Assembly: GCF_028206795.1 (NCBI RefSeq)
Contig: NZ_JAQLFJ010000006.1
Span: 123,116 to 187,115, forward strand
Source of the DNA: Collinsella aerofaciens
GTDB lineage: Bacteria; Actinomycetota; Coriobacteriia; Coriobacteriales; Coriobacteriaceae
Direction of reading: 5' to 3'
Length of the DNA stretch: 64,000 nt
Part shown: positions 29,690 through 38,463 of the stretch, piece by piece
How positions within the stretch are numbered: the first letter of the stretch is position 1
How the letters are laid out: the number at the start of each line of letters is the position of its first letter
Notes under the pieces: generated by a model
Databases searched by the model: none
What the model saw: the letters and a program-made list of their open reading frames with translations, nothing else
What the model was told of the DNA's origin: nothing
Position numbers and translations under genes: made by a program

Positions 29690-30745
29690 GTGGACGGGCA
29701 CGTGCAACATGACGGCTTTGGCCGCGATATCAACTACCTGCGTATTGCCGTTACCGACAAGTGCAATTTCCGCTGCATTTACTGCATGCCGGCCGATGGC
29801 GTGGCGCCTCGCGCACACGACGAGCTGCTCAGCGCCGAGGAAATCGCCCGCTTTGTGCGCTTGGTAGCGGGGGAGGGCATTCGCCGCGTGCGCCTGACGG
29901 GTGGCGAGCCGCTGGTCAGCCGCCGTATCATTCCGCTCATTCGTGACATCCGCGCGATCCCGCAGATCGAGGACATCTCGCTCACCACCAATGGTGCCCT
30001 GCTGCCCAAGTTGGCACCGCAGCTCAAAGATGCCGGGCTTAACCGCGTCAACATCTCGCTCGACACGCTCGACCCTACGCTGTTTGGAAAGATCACGCGT
30101 CTGGGTCGGCTCGAACAGACCATGGCCGGCATCGACGCGGCGCTGGCTTGGGGCTTTGAGCCCGTTAAGGTCAACTGCGTTGTGGTGCGCCGACTCAACC
30201 AAGATGTGGCGGCCCTTGCGCGGCTGACCGTCGACCGCCCCATCCACCTGCGCTTTATCGAATACATGCCCATTGGCGACGAGCGCACGAGCTCGCATTG
30301 CGCCGTGGACCCGCATGCGCCCGCGCTCAATCCCGAGCTGTGGGATGCGAGTGACACCGTTCCGAGCGACGAGCTGCGGGCGCGCATCAATGCCGGGGCC
30401 GCCGCGGTTGGTCTGGGCGAGCTCGAGCCGCTCGACATCAACGACGCTCCTGCCGGCGCGGGCCCTGCGCGCTATTGGCACTTTCCGGGCGCGGCGGGAA
30501 CGGTCGGCTTCATCAGCGCCATGTCCAACCATTTTTGCGCGAATTGCAACCGTCTGCGCCTGACGGCCGACGGTAACGTGCGTCCGTGCCTGTTCAGTGA
30601 TGCCGAGTATTCGGTGCGCGATGCCCTGCGCCGTGGTGATGATATGCAGGTAGTTTCGATTTGGCGCGATGCCGTGGCCCACAAACCGCAGGAACACGCG
30701 ATAATTGAGGGCACGCAACGATTTATGTCCCAAATCGGAGGATGA
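29690..30745 (+). CDS. moaA: MoaA, GTP 3',8-cyclase
   Basis: A 351-residue radical-SAM enzyme for the first step of molybdenum cofactor synthesis, turning GTP into 3',8-cyclo-dihydro-GTP. The SAM cluster Cys are 25, 29 and 32 (CNFRCIYC); the second cluster is in the C-terminal part (FCANCNRLRL, then RPCLF). The essential Gly-Gly C-terminus is present. The start is GTG after GAGGGGAGG. It ends 4 bases before the moaC-mobB fusion and is co-transcribed with it. Confidence 0.95.
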   Translation: MDGHVQHDGFGRDINYLRIAVTDKCNFRCIYCMPADGVAPRAHDELLSAEEIARFVRLVAGEGIRRVRLTGGEPLVSRRIIPLIRDIRAIPQIEDISLTTNGALLPKLAPQLKDAGLNRVNISLDTLDPTLFGKITRLGRLEQTMAGIDAALAWGFEPVKVNCVVVRRLNQDVAALARLTVDRPIHLRFIEYMPIGDERTSSHCAVDPHAPALNPELWDASDTVPSDELRARINAGAAAVGLGELEPLDINDAPAGAGPARYWHFPGAAGTVGFISAMSNHFCANCNRLRLTADGNVRPCLFSDAEYSVRDALRRGDDMQVVSIWRDAVAHKPQEHAIIEGTQRFMSQIGG

Positions 30746-30749
30746 TCAT

Positions 30750-32054
30750 ATGGCCAAGAGCAGGTACGCCGATGCCACCAAGGCCGCTCGCAGGGCCGCG
30801 ATGTCTGCCCACAAAGTCACGGCTGCGGCGAATGCTGGCAACGCCGACGCGTCCGCACAGCCGTCTGCCAGCGCTACAGCCGAGCCCGCCCGTGACGCCC
30901 GTCGCGACGAGCTGACGCATGTGGACGCCAAGGGCGAGGTGCGCATGGTCGACGTGTCCGACAAGGCCGAGACCCATCGCATCGCCATCGCCGAGGGCAC
31001 CATCCTCATGCATCCCGAGACGCAGGCCATGGTACTGCAGGACCGCGCCAAAAAGGGCGACGTGCTTGCCTGCGCGCGTGTGGCGGGCATTATGGCCATC
31101 AAACGCACGAGCGACATTATCCCCATGTGCCATCCGCTGCTCATTACCAAGAGCAAGTGCGACATTGCGCCCATCGCTCCGGCGGGGACGCCGGCCGAGG
31201 ACGTGCCCGAGGGCTGGGCTCCGGCGCGCGCGGACGGGCAGGTTGGCTTTCATGTGCTGGTCACAGCTGGTGTGACGGGCAAGACCGGCATCGAGATGGA
31301 GGCCCTGACCGGCGCGAGCGCCGCGTGTCTAACGATCTATGACATGTGCAAGGCCGTCGATCGCGGCATGGAGATCGTCGACGTGCGCCTGCTGCACAAG
31401 GAGGGCGGCCGCTCGGGCGTGTGGGATCGCGCAGAGCGCCAGGCCGCTGCTACTGAGGCCGTGGCCGCTGACGGTGCCGCGCCCGCGAGCGCGCCCGTCG
31501 CCGTCGCGCCCGCAGCTCCGGCCCCGGCCGTCCCCGCGATCGCGTTTATCGGCTACCAGAACTCGGGCAAGACCACGCTCGTCGAGAAGGTTATCGCCGA
31601 GCTCACCCGCCGCGGCCTGCGCGTGGGTTCGCTTAAGCATCACGGACACCATGGCTTCGATATCGATGTGCCCGCTAAGGATACGTGGCGCCATCACCAG
31701 GCCGGTTCTAAGCACGTCGGCCTGATTTGTGCCACACGCTGGGCCGAGTACGCCGACACGCTCGAGGAGGACGAGATGCCCGCGCGCGAGCTGCTGTCGC
31801 GCTACAACGATGTCGACGTGGTGATCATCGAGGGCTACAAGACCGAGGGCTTCGACAACATCGTCGTCGCGCGCTCCGGTGTCGACCGTCTGCGCGGCAA
31901 GAGCTCGCTCGACCTGGTCGACGGTCACACGCTGGCCCTTGCCTGCAACGAGGCCCTGGCACGCCAGGCCTTCGACGCCGGCTTTGCGACCCGAGCCATC
32001 AACATCAACGACGCCCGAGCCATCTGCGACCTCATCCAAGATCATCTGGCCTAA
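30750..32054 (+). CDS. MoaC-MobB fusion protein
   Basis: A 434-residue two-domain protein. An Ala-rich N-terminal tail of about 50 residues precedes a full MoaC domain (HVDAKGEVRMVDVSDKAET, IIPMCHPL, GIEMEALTGASAA), which with MoaA makes cyclic pyranopterin monophosphate. An Ala/Pro linker (about residues 235-262) leads to a MobB GTPase domain with P-loop GYQNSGKTT (267-275), thought to help load molybdenum-guanine dinucleotide. Joining an early and a late pathway step in one chain is uncommon. GGAGG precedes the ATG. MoaD, MoaE and MoeA are not in the window. Confidence 0.92.
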   Translation: MAKSRYADATKAARRAAMSAHKVTAAANAGNADASAQPSASATAEPARDARRDELTHVDAKGEVRMVDVSDKAETHRIAIAEGTILMHPETQAMVLQDRAKKGDVLACARVAGIMAIKRTSDIIPMCHPLLITKSKCDIAPIAPAGTPAEDVPEGWAPARADGQVGFHVLVTAGVTGKTGIEMEALTGASAACLTIYDMCKAVDRGMEIVDVRLLHKEGGRSGVWDRAERQAAATEAVAADGAAPASAPVAVAPAAPAPAVPAIAFIGYQNSGKTTLVEKVIAELTRRGLRVGSLKHHGHHGFDIDVPAKDTWRHHQAGSKHVGLICATRWAEYADTLEEDEMPARELLSRYNDVDVVIIEGYKTEGFDNIVVARSGVDRLRGKSSLDLVDGHTLALACNEALARQAFDAGFATRAININDARAICDLIQDHLA

Positions 32055-32055
32055 A

Positions 32056-32076
32056 ACCTGCCAAAAAGGGACAGGT
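32056..32076. repeat. 21-base repeat, inverted copy of 2847-2867
   Basis: Exact 21-base reverse-complement match to 2847-2867, directly after the moaC-mobB stop. A related CAGGTTT motif follows within 20 bases. Confidence 0.7.
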
Positions 32077-32112
32077 TTGTTTTAGCAGGTTTTATCTGGG
32101 CAAACGTCACTT

Positions 32113-32150
32113 CCACCACAAAGGGGCCGGGCACCTTTGTGGTGGTTTTT
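32113..32150 (+). terminator. terminator, CCACCACAAAGG family, copy b
   Basis: Perfect 12-base stem (32113-32124 with 32134-32145), 9-base loop, TTTTT. It ends the moaA/moaC-mobB operon. Confidence 0.85.
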
Positions 32151-32229
32151 GCTTTGGTAGATGTGTGTGACATGCCTTACAATCTACCAAGTAATTCATG
32201 ACGGGCGAAAAACGGAGAGAAGGGTCCTG

Positions 32230-32304
32230 ATGCGCCTTAATGTTTCATGCGGATTGATTGATTCGATAGACGGTGGCGAATGCCCACCGCCCGTATTCGT
32301 ATGA
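32230..32304 (+). CDS. putative 24-residue leader peptide of the MFS gene
   Basis: An ATG after GGAGAGAAGGG opens a 24-codon frame ending in ECPPPVFV and a stop, 14 bases before the MFS start. TGTTTCAT inside it (32241-32248) can pair with ATGAAACA (32301-32308), which abuts the MFS ribosome site, and CCT just upstream can pair with its AGG. A ribosome stalled at the PPP codons could change this pairing. The arrangement resembles translational attenuators of antibiotic-resistance genes; function is inference. Confidence 0.45.
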   Translation: MRLNVSCGLIDSIDGGECPPPVFV

Positions 32305-32318
32305 AACAAGGAGTCTCC

Positions 32319-33599
32319 ATGCTCGCCTCTCTTTTCTCAAAGCCCCAATCATCGCTGCCCGTGCAGGCCAAGCGCCTGGTGGCGATGCGCTTTCTCATTT
32401 ACACCGGGTTTCAGACCAGTTATTTTATCGGCGTCATCGGAACGCTCACTTATGCAGATGACGCCTCGGTCGTCGCGACATCGCTGGCCGTCCTATTCAT
32501 GAACGTTTTCGTGATCTTGGGATCCTTTGCGGGCGGCGCAGCGCTCGACGCCTGGGGTCCGCGCCGTCATTTCTTGCTGAGCATCGTCGGCGCGCTGGCA
32601 ACGGGTGCTGCAATCATCGCCTTTGGTGGCGCGACCGGCATCGTCCTGCTCGGCGCGGTGTTCCTGGGCCTTACGATGGGATTCGCTCAGCCCATCGCCA
32701 CGTCCTATCCCGCCTACCTCACCAACGACCCCGTCGAGCTCAAAGACATCAACTCCGCCATCGCCATGTTTTCGAACGTGAGTATTATCGTCGGACCCAC
32801 GTTGGGCGGCTTTGTCGCGGCGGCTGCGTCGTCGCGTGCGGTGTTCGTGCTCATGATGCTCTTTACCGTGCTGGCGCTCGTTGCCGGCTGGGGCTTTAGG
32901 TCGCAGACCAGCCATGTCGTCGGGCATGCGGATGCCGATTCGGCAGAGGAAGGGGAGCGTGCGGGACAAAGCTCCAACCCCAGCACGTCCGCCCGTGTCA
33001 CCTTCGCGACCAGCATCAAAACAGTCTTCACCAACAGCGTCCTCGCCCTGCTGTTCTGCATCATTTTTCTTTCGAACTTTGGCTACGGAGCCTTCGATCC
33101 GCTCGAGTCGTTTTTCTATCGCGATGTCCTACACGTCGGTGTTGAGTGGATGGGCTGGCTCTCGTCGGCCTCGGGCGTGGGCGCGGTGCTGGGTGCTGTG
33201 CTCGCGCTCCGCTTGCCGCCGCACCTGGTCAACCTTAAAACCCTGCTCGTGGCGCTTATGTCCGTGGGCCTGGGAAGCCTGCTCTATGTGGGGACGCCGT
33301 ACGTGGGCGTGGCCCTCGTCGGCCAGATCGCCCTGGGCATTGCTTGGGGTGTCGTCAACCCGCTCCACAACACTATCGTGCAAACGACGGCCCCGCTTGA
33401 GCAGCTCGGCCGCGTCAATTCGGTCATGGGCTTTGGCAATATGTTCGCCGGCGTGGCGCCGCTGGCGATTGCCCCGTGGCTGGCGGCGACATTTGGCGTA
33501 CAACGGACACTCGTAGGGGCGGGCATGGTCGTGACGGCAGTTCCCGCGGCGTTGCTGCTGTTTGGACGCCGGCATCTGGATCGTGCCGTAAAGCGGTAA
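32319..33599 (+). CDS. MFS transporter, probable efflux type
   Basis: A 426-residue membrane protein with twelve predicted helices, an MFS loop motif (GGAALDAWGPRRHFL) and a central hydrophilic loop rich in Ser and acidic residues (about residues 205-235). The layout is like the DHA3/macrolide-efflux group, though the substrate is not determined. I chose the ATG at 32319, which follows AAGGAG; in-frame ATGs upstream lie within the proposed leader structure. The 5' region may act as an attenuator. Confidence 0.82.
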   Translation: MLASLFSKPQSSLPVQAKRLVAMRFLIYTGFQTSYFIGVIGTLTYADDASVVATSLAVLFMNVFVILGSFAGGAALDAWGPRRHFLLSIVGALATGAAIIAFGGATGIVLLGAVFLGLTMGFAQPIATSYPAYLTNDPVELKDINSAIAMFSNVSIIVGPTLGGFVAAAASSRAVFVLMMLFTVLALVAGWGFRSQTSHVVGHADADSAEEGERAGQSSNPSTSARVTFATSIKTVFTNSVLALLFCIIFLSNFGYGAFDPLESFFYRDVLHVGVEWMGWLSSASGVGAVLGAVLALRLPPHLVNLKTLLVALMSVGLGSLLYVGTPYVGVALVGQIALGIAWGVVNPLHNTIVQTTAPLEQLGRVNSVMGFGNMFAGVAPLAIAPWLAATFGVQRTLVGAGMVVTAVPAALLLFGRRHLDRAVKR

Positions 33600-33602
33600 G
33601 AA

Positions 33603-33661
33603 ACCATCACAACATTCGATAAAAACCGCGATTTTGCCGAAAAACGTCGAATGTTGTGATG
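33603..33661. repeat. CCATCACAACATTCG palindrome family, copy g
   Basis: A perfect 16-base arm pair (33603-33618 with 33646-33661) around an AT-rich centre, starting 3 bases after the MFS stop. A member of the CCACCACAAAGG family follows 50 bases later. Confidence 0.8.
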
Positions 33662-33714
33662 GTTTGCGCTCCGGGTCAGGCCATCCTGCGGATCCGGCCA
33701 CCCTGCGAGTCCTG

Positions 33715-33752
33715 CCACCACAAAGGAGCCAGGCACCTTTGTGGTGGTTTTT
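33715..33752 (+). terminator. terminator-like palindrome, CCACCACAAAGG family, copy c
   Basis: Perfect 12-base stem (33715-33726 with 33736-33747) and TTTTT. With copy g it forms the end of the MFS transcription unit. Confidence 0.8.
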
Positions 33753-33841
33753 GCTTTGACGGGCCGCGCCTGCGCCTTGGTATACCATGTACGCCGTTCG
33801 CGAATACGCCCCACACCGCCGCACAACCCAGAAAGGCTCCC

Positions 33842-34663
33842 ATGGACACCACCTTCAGCCACATCAAAGCTGTGTTCTGCGATATCGACGGTACGCTGCT
33901 CACGAGCCGGCACACGGTGTCCCCGCGCACCGTGGCGGCGATCCGCGCCCTGCGCGAGCACGGCGTGCTCTTTGGCCTGTGCACCGGGCGCGATGCCCAC
34001 GCGACCGAGGCCATGTACGAGCTCTGGGGCATCGAAGGCCTGGTGGATGTGCTCGTGGGCTGCGGTGGCGCCGAGGTCATCGACCGCGCACACGACATCA
34101 ACGAGCTGAGCTATCCGCTGCCGGGCGAGACCATCGCGCGCATCTGCAAGCACATGGCGGACCTTCCGGCAACGCCCGTCTGCCCCCGAGACGGCGTGTT
34201 CTACGTGCCCGAGAGCAACGCGTGCGTCGAGCACCTGTCGCGCGTCGATGGCGTGCCCTACCAGGTGGTCGATTTTGCCGAGTTTTTGCGCGAGCCGCAG
34301 CCCAAGGTGATGTTTACCATGGCGCCCGAGGTAATGCCGCGGGTGATTGAGCGGGCGTCGACGTTTGCCGATAACACTGTTAAGGCGGCGGCTCTGCAAA
34401 CCACGCAGCGGCTCTACGAGTTCATGGATCCGCGCGTGTCCAAGACGCGCGGCCTTGTGCGCGTGGCGGAGCTCAACGGCATGGAGCTCCAGGACATCTG
34501 CGTGTTTGGCGATGCCGATAACGACACCTGCATGGTGGCCGACGCCGGCGTGGGCGTGGCCATGGCAAACGGCAGCGATGCCACCCGTGCCGCCGCCGAC
34601 TTTGTAACCGCCAGCAACGACAAAGACGGCATTGCGATCTTTATCGAGGAACATCTGCTGTAG
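33842..34663 (+). CDS. HAD-superfamily phosphatase, Cof type
   Basis: A 273-residue haloacid-dehalogenase-type hydrolase with motif I FCDIDGTLLT near the start, a type-II (Cof) cap in the middle and the C-terminal motif IV GDADNDTCM. These enzymes dephosphorylate sugar phosphates, nucleotides or flavin precursors; the substrate is not evident. I chose the ATG at 33842, after AGAAAGG, where homology begins. It is flanked by dispersed palindromes on both sides and appears to be a single-gene unit. Confidence 0.88.
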   Translation: MDTTFSHIKAVFCDIDGTLLTSRHTVSPRTVAAIRALREHGVLFGLCTGRDAHATEAMYELWGIEGLVDVLVGCGGAEVIDRAHDINELSYPLPGETIARICKHMADLPATPVCPRDGVFYVPESNACVEHLSRVDGVPYQVVDFAEFLREPQPKVMFTMAPEVMPRVIERASTFADNTVKAAALQTTQRLYEFMDPRVSKTRGLVRVAELNGMELQDICVFGDADNDTCMVADAGVGVAMANGSDATRAAADFVTASNDKDGIAIFIEEHLL

Positions 34664-34676
34664 CGCTGGGGGAGAA

Positions 34677-34710
34677 CCACCACAGAAGGGGGCAGGCTCT
34701 TTTGCGGTGG
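34677..34710. repeat. degenerate CCACCACAAAGG palindrome, copy d
   Basis: CCACCACAGAAG and a partly matching right arm ending in GCGGTGG, with no T run. It is a decayed family member after the HAD gene. Confidence 0.55.
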
Positions 34711-35049
34711 CCTCAGGCGATTTGGGCGAATTGATACCTAAGATCTGTGGGAAAATTCAAATATTGTTGTCTGAACATCATGCTTCTAGCCACCGATGGG
34801 TTTAAGATATTCACATCAATTTGGTAGGATATTCATCCCGGTTAATGACCTACCGCTCACGGTCGATTTTCGACCGTTCACAGGATGTTCGCTCTTGAGC
34901 AAAATGTTGTGCAAATAAATCTAATGCCATTAAAAAATAATAGGCAACTAAATTACCAGCAGAAACAAAAAATAGATAGCGAATAAACGAAGGTAAATCT
35001 GAGCAAATGTCAAGAGAATTGAGAACTCGCTACAAAAATGTCGGTTTTA

Positions 35050-35079
35050 TTGCTCAGATGTTTAAACAATCGTTATAAT
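35050..35079 (+). promoter_or_regulatory. promoter of the pilus locus
   Basis: TTGCTC (35050-35055), 18-base spacer, perfect TATAAT (35074-35079). The -35 lies within the right arm of a 10-base inverted repeat. The leader is about 85 bases and includes a small hairpin (GCGCAAT/ATTGCGC, 35096-35114). Confidence 0.65.
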
Positions 35080-35168
35080 TGCATTACTAAACGAGCGCAA
35101 TTACAGATTGCGCAGATACGTTTGATGGTGAAAGAGCAAGATCGCGGTCTCTTGGGGAGGAGACATCG

Positions 35169-36803
35169 ATGAAAGCGAATTCGGACAAATCTAAGCAGAG
35201 TAATAAAGCGACGCGCCGTGTGCTGGCAGGCGTTTTGTGCGGAGCCTCCGTGTTGAGCCTGGTACTGTCGCTCGTCATGCCCCCGATCTCGCAGGCCATT
35301 GCCAACGATGCCCAGACCGAAGAAACTGTGACGGGTGATTCCTCAACTGAGTCTACTGATGTAGAAAACACCAACAACGTGGATACCGAAAGGCAGGATA
35401 ACAACGACGTCAAGAATGACGAAGTCTCTGGCGACGCTGGTGCGGCGAGCCTGTTGTCCGATGACGCAGGGGTTGAGGATGCTGTACAGCCTGCGGATGA
35501 CAGTGCTAATGATGAGGGCGATATTGCTCTAGCTGTGGAAGACGCGGACGGATATACGCAGATTAATACAGCGCAGGACCTCTACGATTACCTTCAAAAA
35601 GATAAAAAAACCGGCAAGTTTCGCCTGAATGCCGATGTCGAGTATGCAAGTGACATTACGTTGGGCGCAGGTGAGGTGACCTTAGATTTAAATGGTCACA
35701 AGATTAAGCATAATGGCACCGAATCAGGTCGCAACAACATGTCCATGTTCAATGTGCCTGCGGGCGCGACGCTCACGATTGAGGATCTGCAGCAGGCGGC
35801 TGATAACAAGTTCGAGCAGGGTGGCGACAAAAACGGCAACCTTGCTAAGCTCGATTACGACGGCACAACGCCCAGTAAGCTCACTTACTACGTGACTGAG
35901 TCGACTTCGAGTGACACTGCTACTACCGAGACCCTTTTCAGGCACGAGGTTGCCATCAATGGCGCCATCGTGGGCACCACTGCTCACTCTACGATGAGGC
36001 TCATCAACGTCTGTGGCGGTACGTTTAACCTTCAAAGCGGCGTGCTGACCACGAATCAGGACGCAAATGTTCGCCACCTGATTTATGCCGATAACGGCTC
36101 TACCGTCGACATGAGTGGCGGATACGTTTGTGGTGCTTCTATGGGCCGCGATGGTGCTGGTGCTGGAATTCATGTTGAGGGTGAGGGCTCAACCCTGGTG
36201 ATCTCTGACGGCGTAATCGCTGGTAACTATGCCCCCAGTGGCGGCGGCGTTTATGCCATGAATTCTACGGTAAACATGGTTGGCGGTATTATCTCCGGCA
36301 ACGGTACAAATAATAATCAAAACGGTTATGGCGCGGGAATTTGTGCTGAGAAATCTAGTGTGACCATTACGAAAGGTTACATTACCAACAATAATTATCA
36401 GTTCTACACCAATTGGGAAGGCTCCACGAAGCATCTCGGTAACGGTTGCCACGGTGGTGGCGGCATTGCTGCTTTCAATGGCGGCAATCTCACAATTGCA
36501 GGCGGCTACATCACGGGCAACTACTCTGCTGAGGCTGGCGGCGGCGTTTATGCTGGCGCTTGGAATAGAGCTCTTTCCGGGTTTACGTTTTCTGGTGGAA
36601 TCATCGCCAGCAATGTGGCGCAAAACTCGGAGGGCGGCGGTATCCGTATCTCTGCGCCTACAGTTGGCGAATTTAATGTGAGCGGCGAGAAAGCCTACAT
36701 CACTAACAATACGACCAATACCACCAACGACTGGGGCGGCGGTGGCGTATTCGTCCAGGGCAGCAGCGACAACAACGTTCAGCCGGCAAGCCTCGGGATA
36801 TAA
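35169..36803 (+). pseudogene. large pilus adhesin, 5' part of a frameshifted gene
   Basis: This 544-residue part starts with a signal peptide (basic KSKQSNKATRR, then VLAGVLCGASVLSLVLSLVM and an AxA-like site), continues with an acidic low-complexity segment to about residue 130, and then a Gly/Asn-rich right-handed beta-helix repeat region typical of surface adhesins. The frame stops at 36801-36803 in mid-repeat, while the continuation reads on in the next frame. The two parts together (35169-38463) look like one wall-anchored protein. GGGGAGGAG precedes the ATG. A real mutation, sequencing error or recoding are all possible. Confidence 0.8.
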
Positions 36804-38463
36804 CGCGCTGATTACCAACAATCATGCCAATGGCTTTGGCGGCGGGTTTGCCGCTTGCCCGACTGGTAAGACTGCCATTACCGATACCAATGGCATCGCG
36901 ATTTTCGGTAATTCTGACGGTAAACCTGACGGTAGTGGTTATAACCGATCGGGCGGCAGTAATGGGAAGAGCGAGGACTGGGATTTCAATAAGGAGGATG
37001 ATAAGGGCGGCGAAATAACTGAAGCTTTTATAAAGGCCGGCCATAAGGACCTTTTCTTAATTCACGATTCTGCCAATTCGGAAACCAAACCGTATATCGC
37101 AGCCGTAACCGGCCAGATGCTTGGTGGTGGAGCCGCCAACTGGTCGGGCACGATCGACAAAACACCAACGTCTATCGGCAAGTACGAGGGCGCTCAGGCT
37201 AAGTACATGATTGGCCTTAAATCTGAGCCGATTAAGGTTGATATGGATGCTGCTACCGCGGCTGCTTCCCTCTTCATCACGGGCAACAGATCCAACATCC
37301 ACGGTGGCGGCATCATGACCAACGGCGACGTTGTCGCCGGTTCCACCACACGGGTGAGCGTATACCCCAAGATGAAGCTCAGCGGCACTAAGGAACTTAA
37401 GAGCTGCAATCTCAAGAAGAACGAATTCGAGTTCGAACTGCTCAAGCAAGGTTCGAACCTGCAGGCCCCTTCGTTTAACGACAAAGGTGTCCTGCAGCCC
37501 AACGGTTGCCGGGTGGTCGATACGGCTCAAAATGAAACAAATGGCAGCTTTACCTTCGACCTGGGCGAGGTTTATGCCGATACCAATCTTGTCTACTATC
37601 TGGTGGAGAAGCCGGGTGCCGAAAAAGACATTACCTATAGCAAGACCATCTACAAGATTGAGCCTACGGTCACGGAGGACACGAGCAAGTCGCATGACGT
37701 ACTCGACATTCACTACACCTATTACAAAGTTGATAGCGTAAAGATCACGAAGACAGAAAATGGCAAAGCTTCGGAGTCTACGGTGCATCCAACTACCAAC
37801 GAAGATGTTGTTTCGATTCGGCTGACGAACGATGCTACCTTCACCAACGTATACAACTCGAAGGGCTCTTGGACCCCTAAGGCGACCAAGGTCGTTGAGG
37901 GCGGCGAGATGAAGGCGTTCACATTCGAACTCGCGAACGAGGACGACCTGAACTTCACCAATCCGGAAACGGTAACAATTAATCCTGATCCTGCGAATGC
38001 CAAAACTGACAAAAACGGTAATGCAACGAGCACGGTCAATTTCAAGCCGAAGAACTATGAGCTCAAGGACCTTGAAAATGGATCTAAGACCTTCACGTAC
38101 TACGTGCGCGAGAAGGGCGAAAGCTCGACCTATCCGCATTACAAGTTTGATCAGTCGGTCTATAGGTTCAAGGCTGTGGCAACGGATGACACCAAAGGAG
38201 GAATCGACTGTGCGGTGACCTACAGGAAGGGAACCGTTGACTCCGATGGCAACTGGAAAGCAGACGTCGGTGCCGAAGAACAGAACCTCACCGACGACTC
38301 CACCCCCACCTTCACCAATACCTACTCCACCTCTTTGCCCCTTTCTGGTATGTCGGGCGTCACTCTGACGTACCTTGCCGGCGCGGCGGTGCTTTGCGCT
38401 GCTGCAGCCTGGATGCACATTCGTCGCAAGGCGAATGCGAAGGGAGGCGAGCGTCGTGAATAA
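36742..38463 (+). pseudogene. large pilus adhesin, 3' part of a frameshifted gene
   Basis: The frame opens at a GTG inside the upstream part, but the meaningful sequence begins after the shift near 36785-36799 (SGYNALITNN). It contains the end of the beta-helix, a pilin-isopeptide domain of the Spy0128/FctA type (MKAFTFELANEDDL, then TFTYYVREKG), and a cell-wall signal: LPLSG, a hydrophobic helix and a basic tail. There is no ribosome site, so separate translation is unlikely. It overlaps the next pilin gene by 8 bases. Confidence 0.8.

Larger units (their letters stand above)
34664..35168. other. AT-rich intergenic region upstream of the pilus genes
   Basis: 505 bases with no credible gene, clearly more AT-rich than its surroundings. 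It holds a degenerate CCACCACAAAGG palindrome (34677-34710), a hairpin (ACGGTCGA 34859-34866 with 34870-34877), a 10-base inverted repeat (34997-35006 with 35050-35059) and the pilus promoter. The base composition suggests horizontal origin of the pilus locus. Confidence 0.7.
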
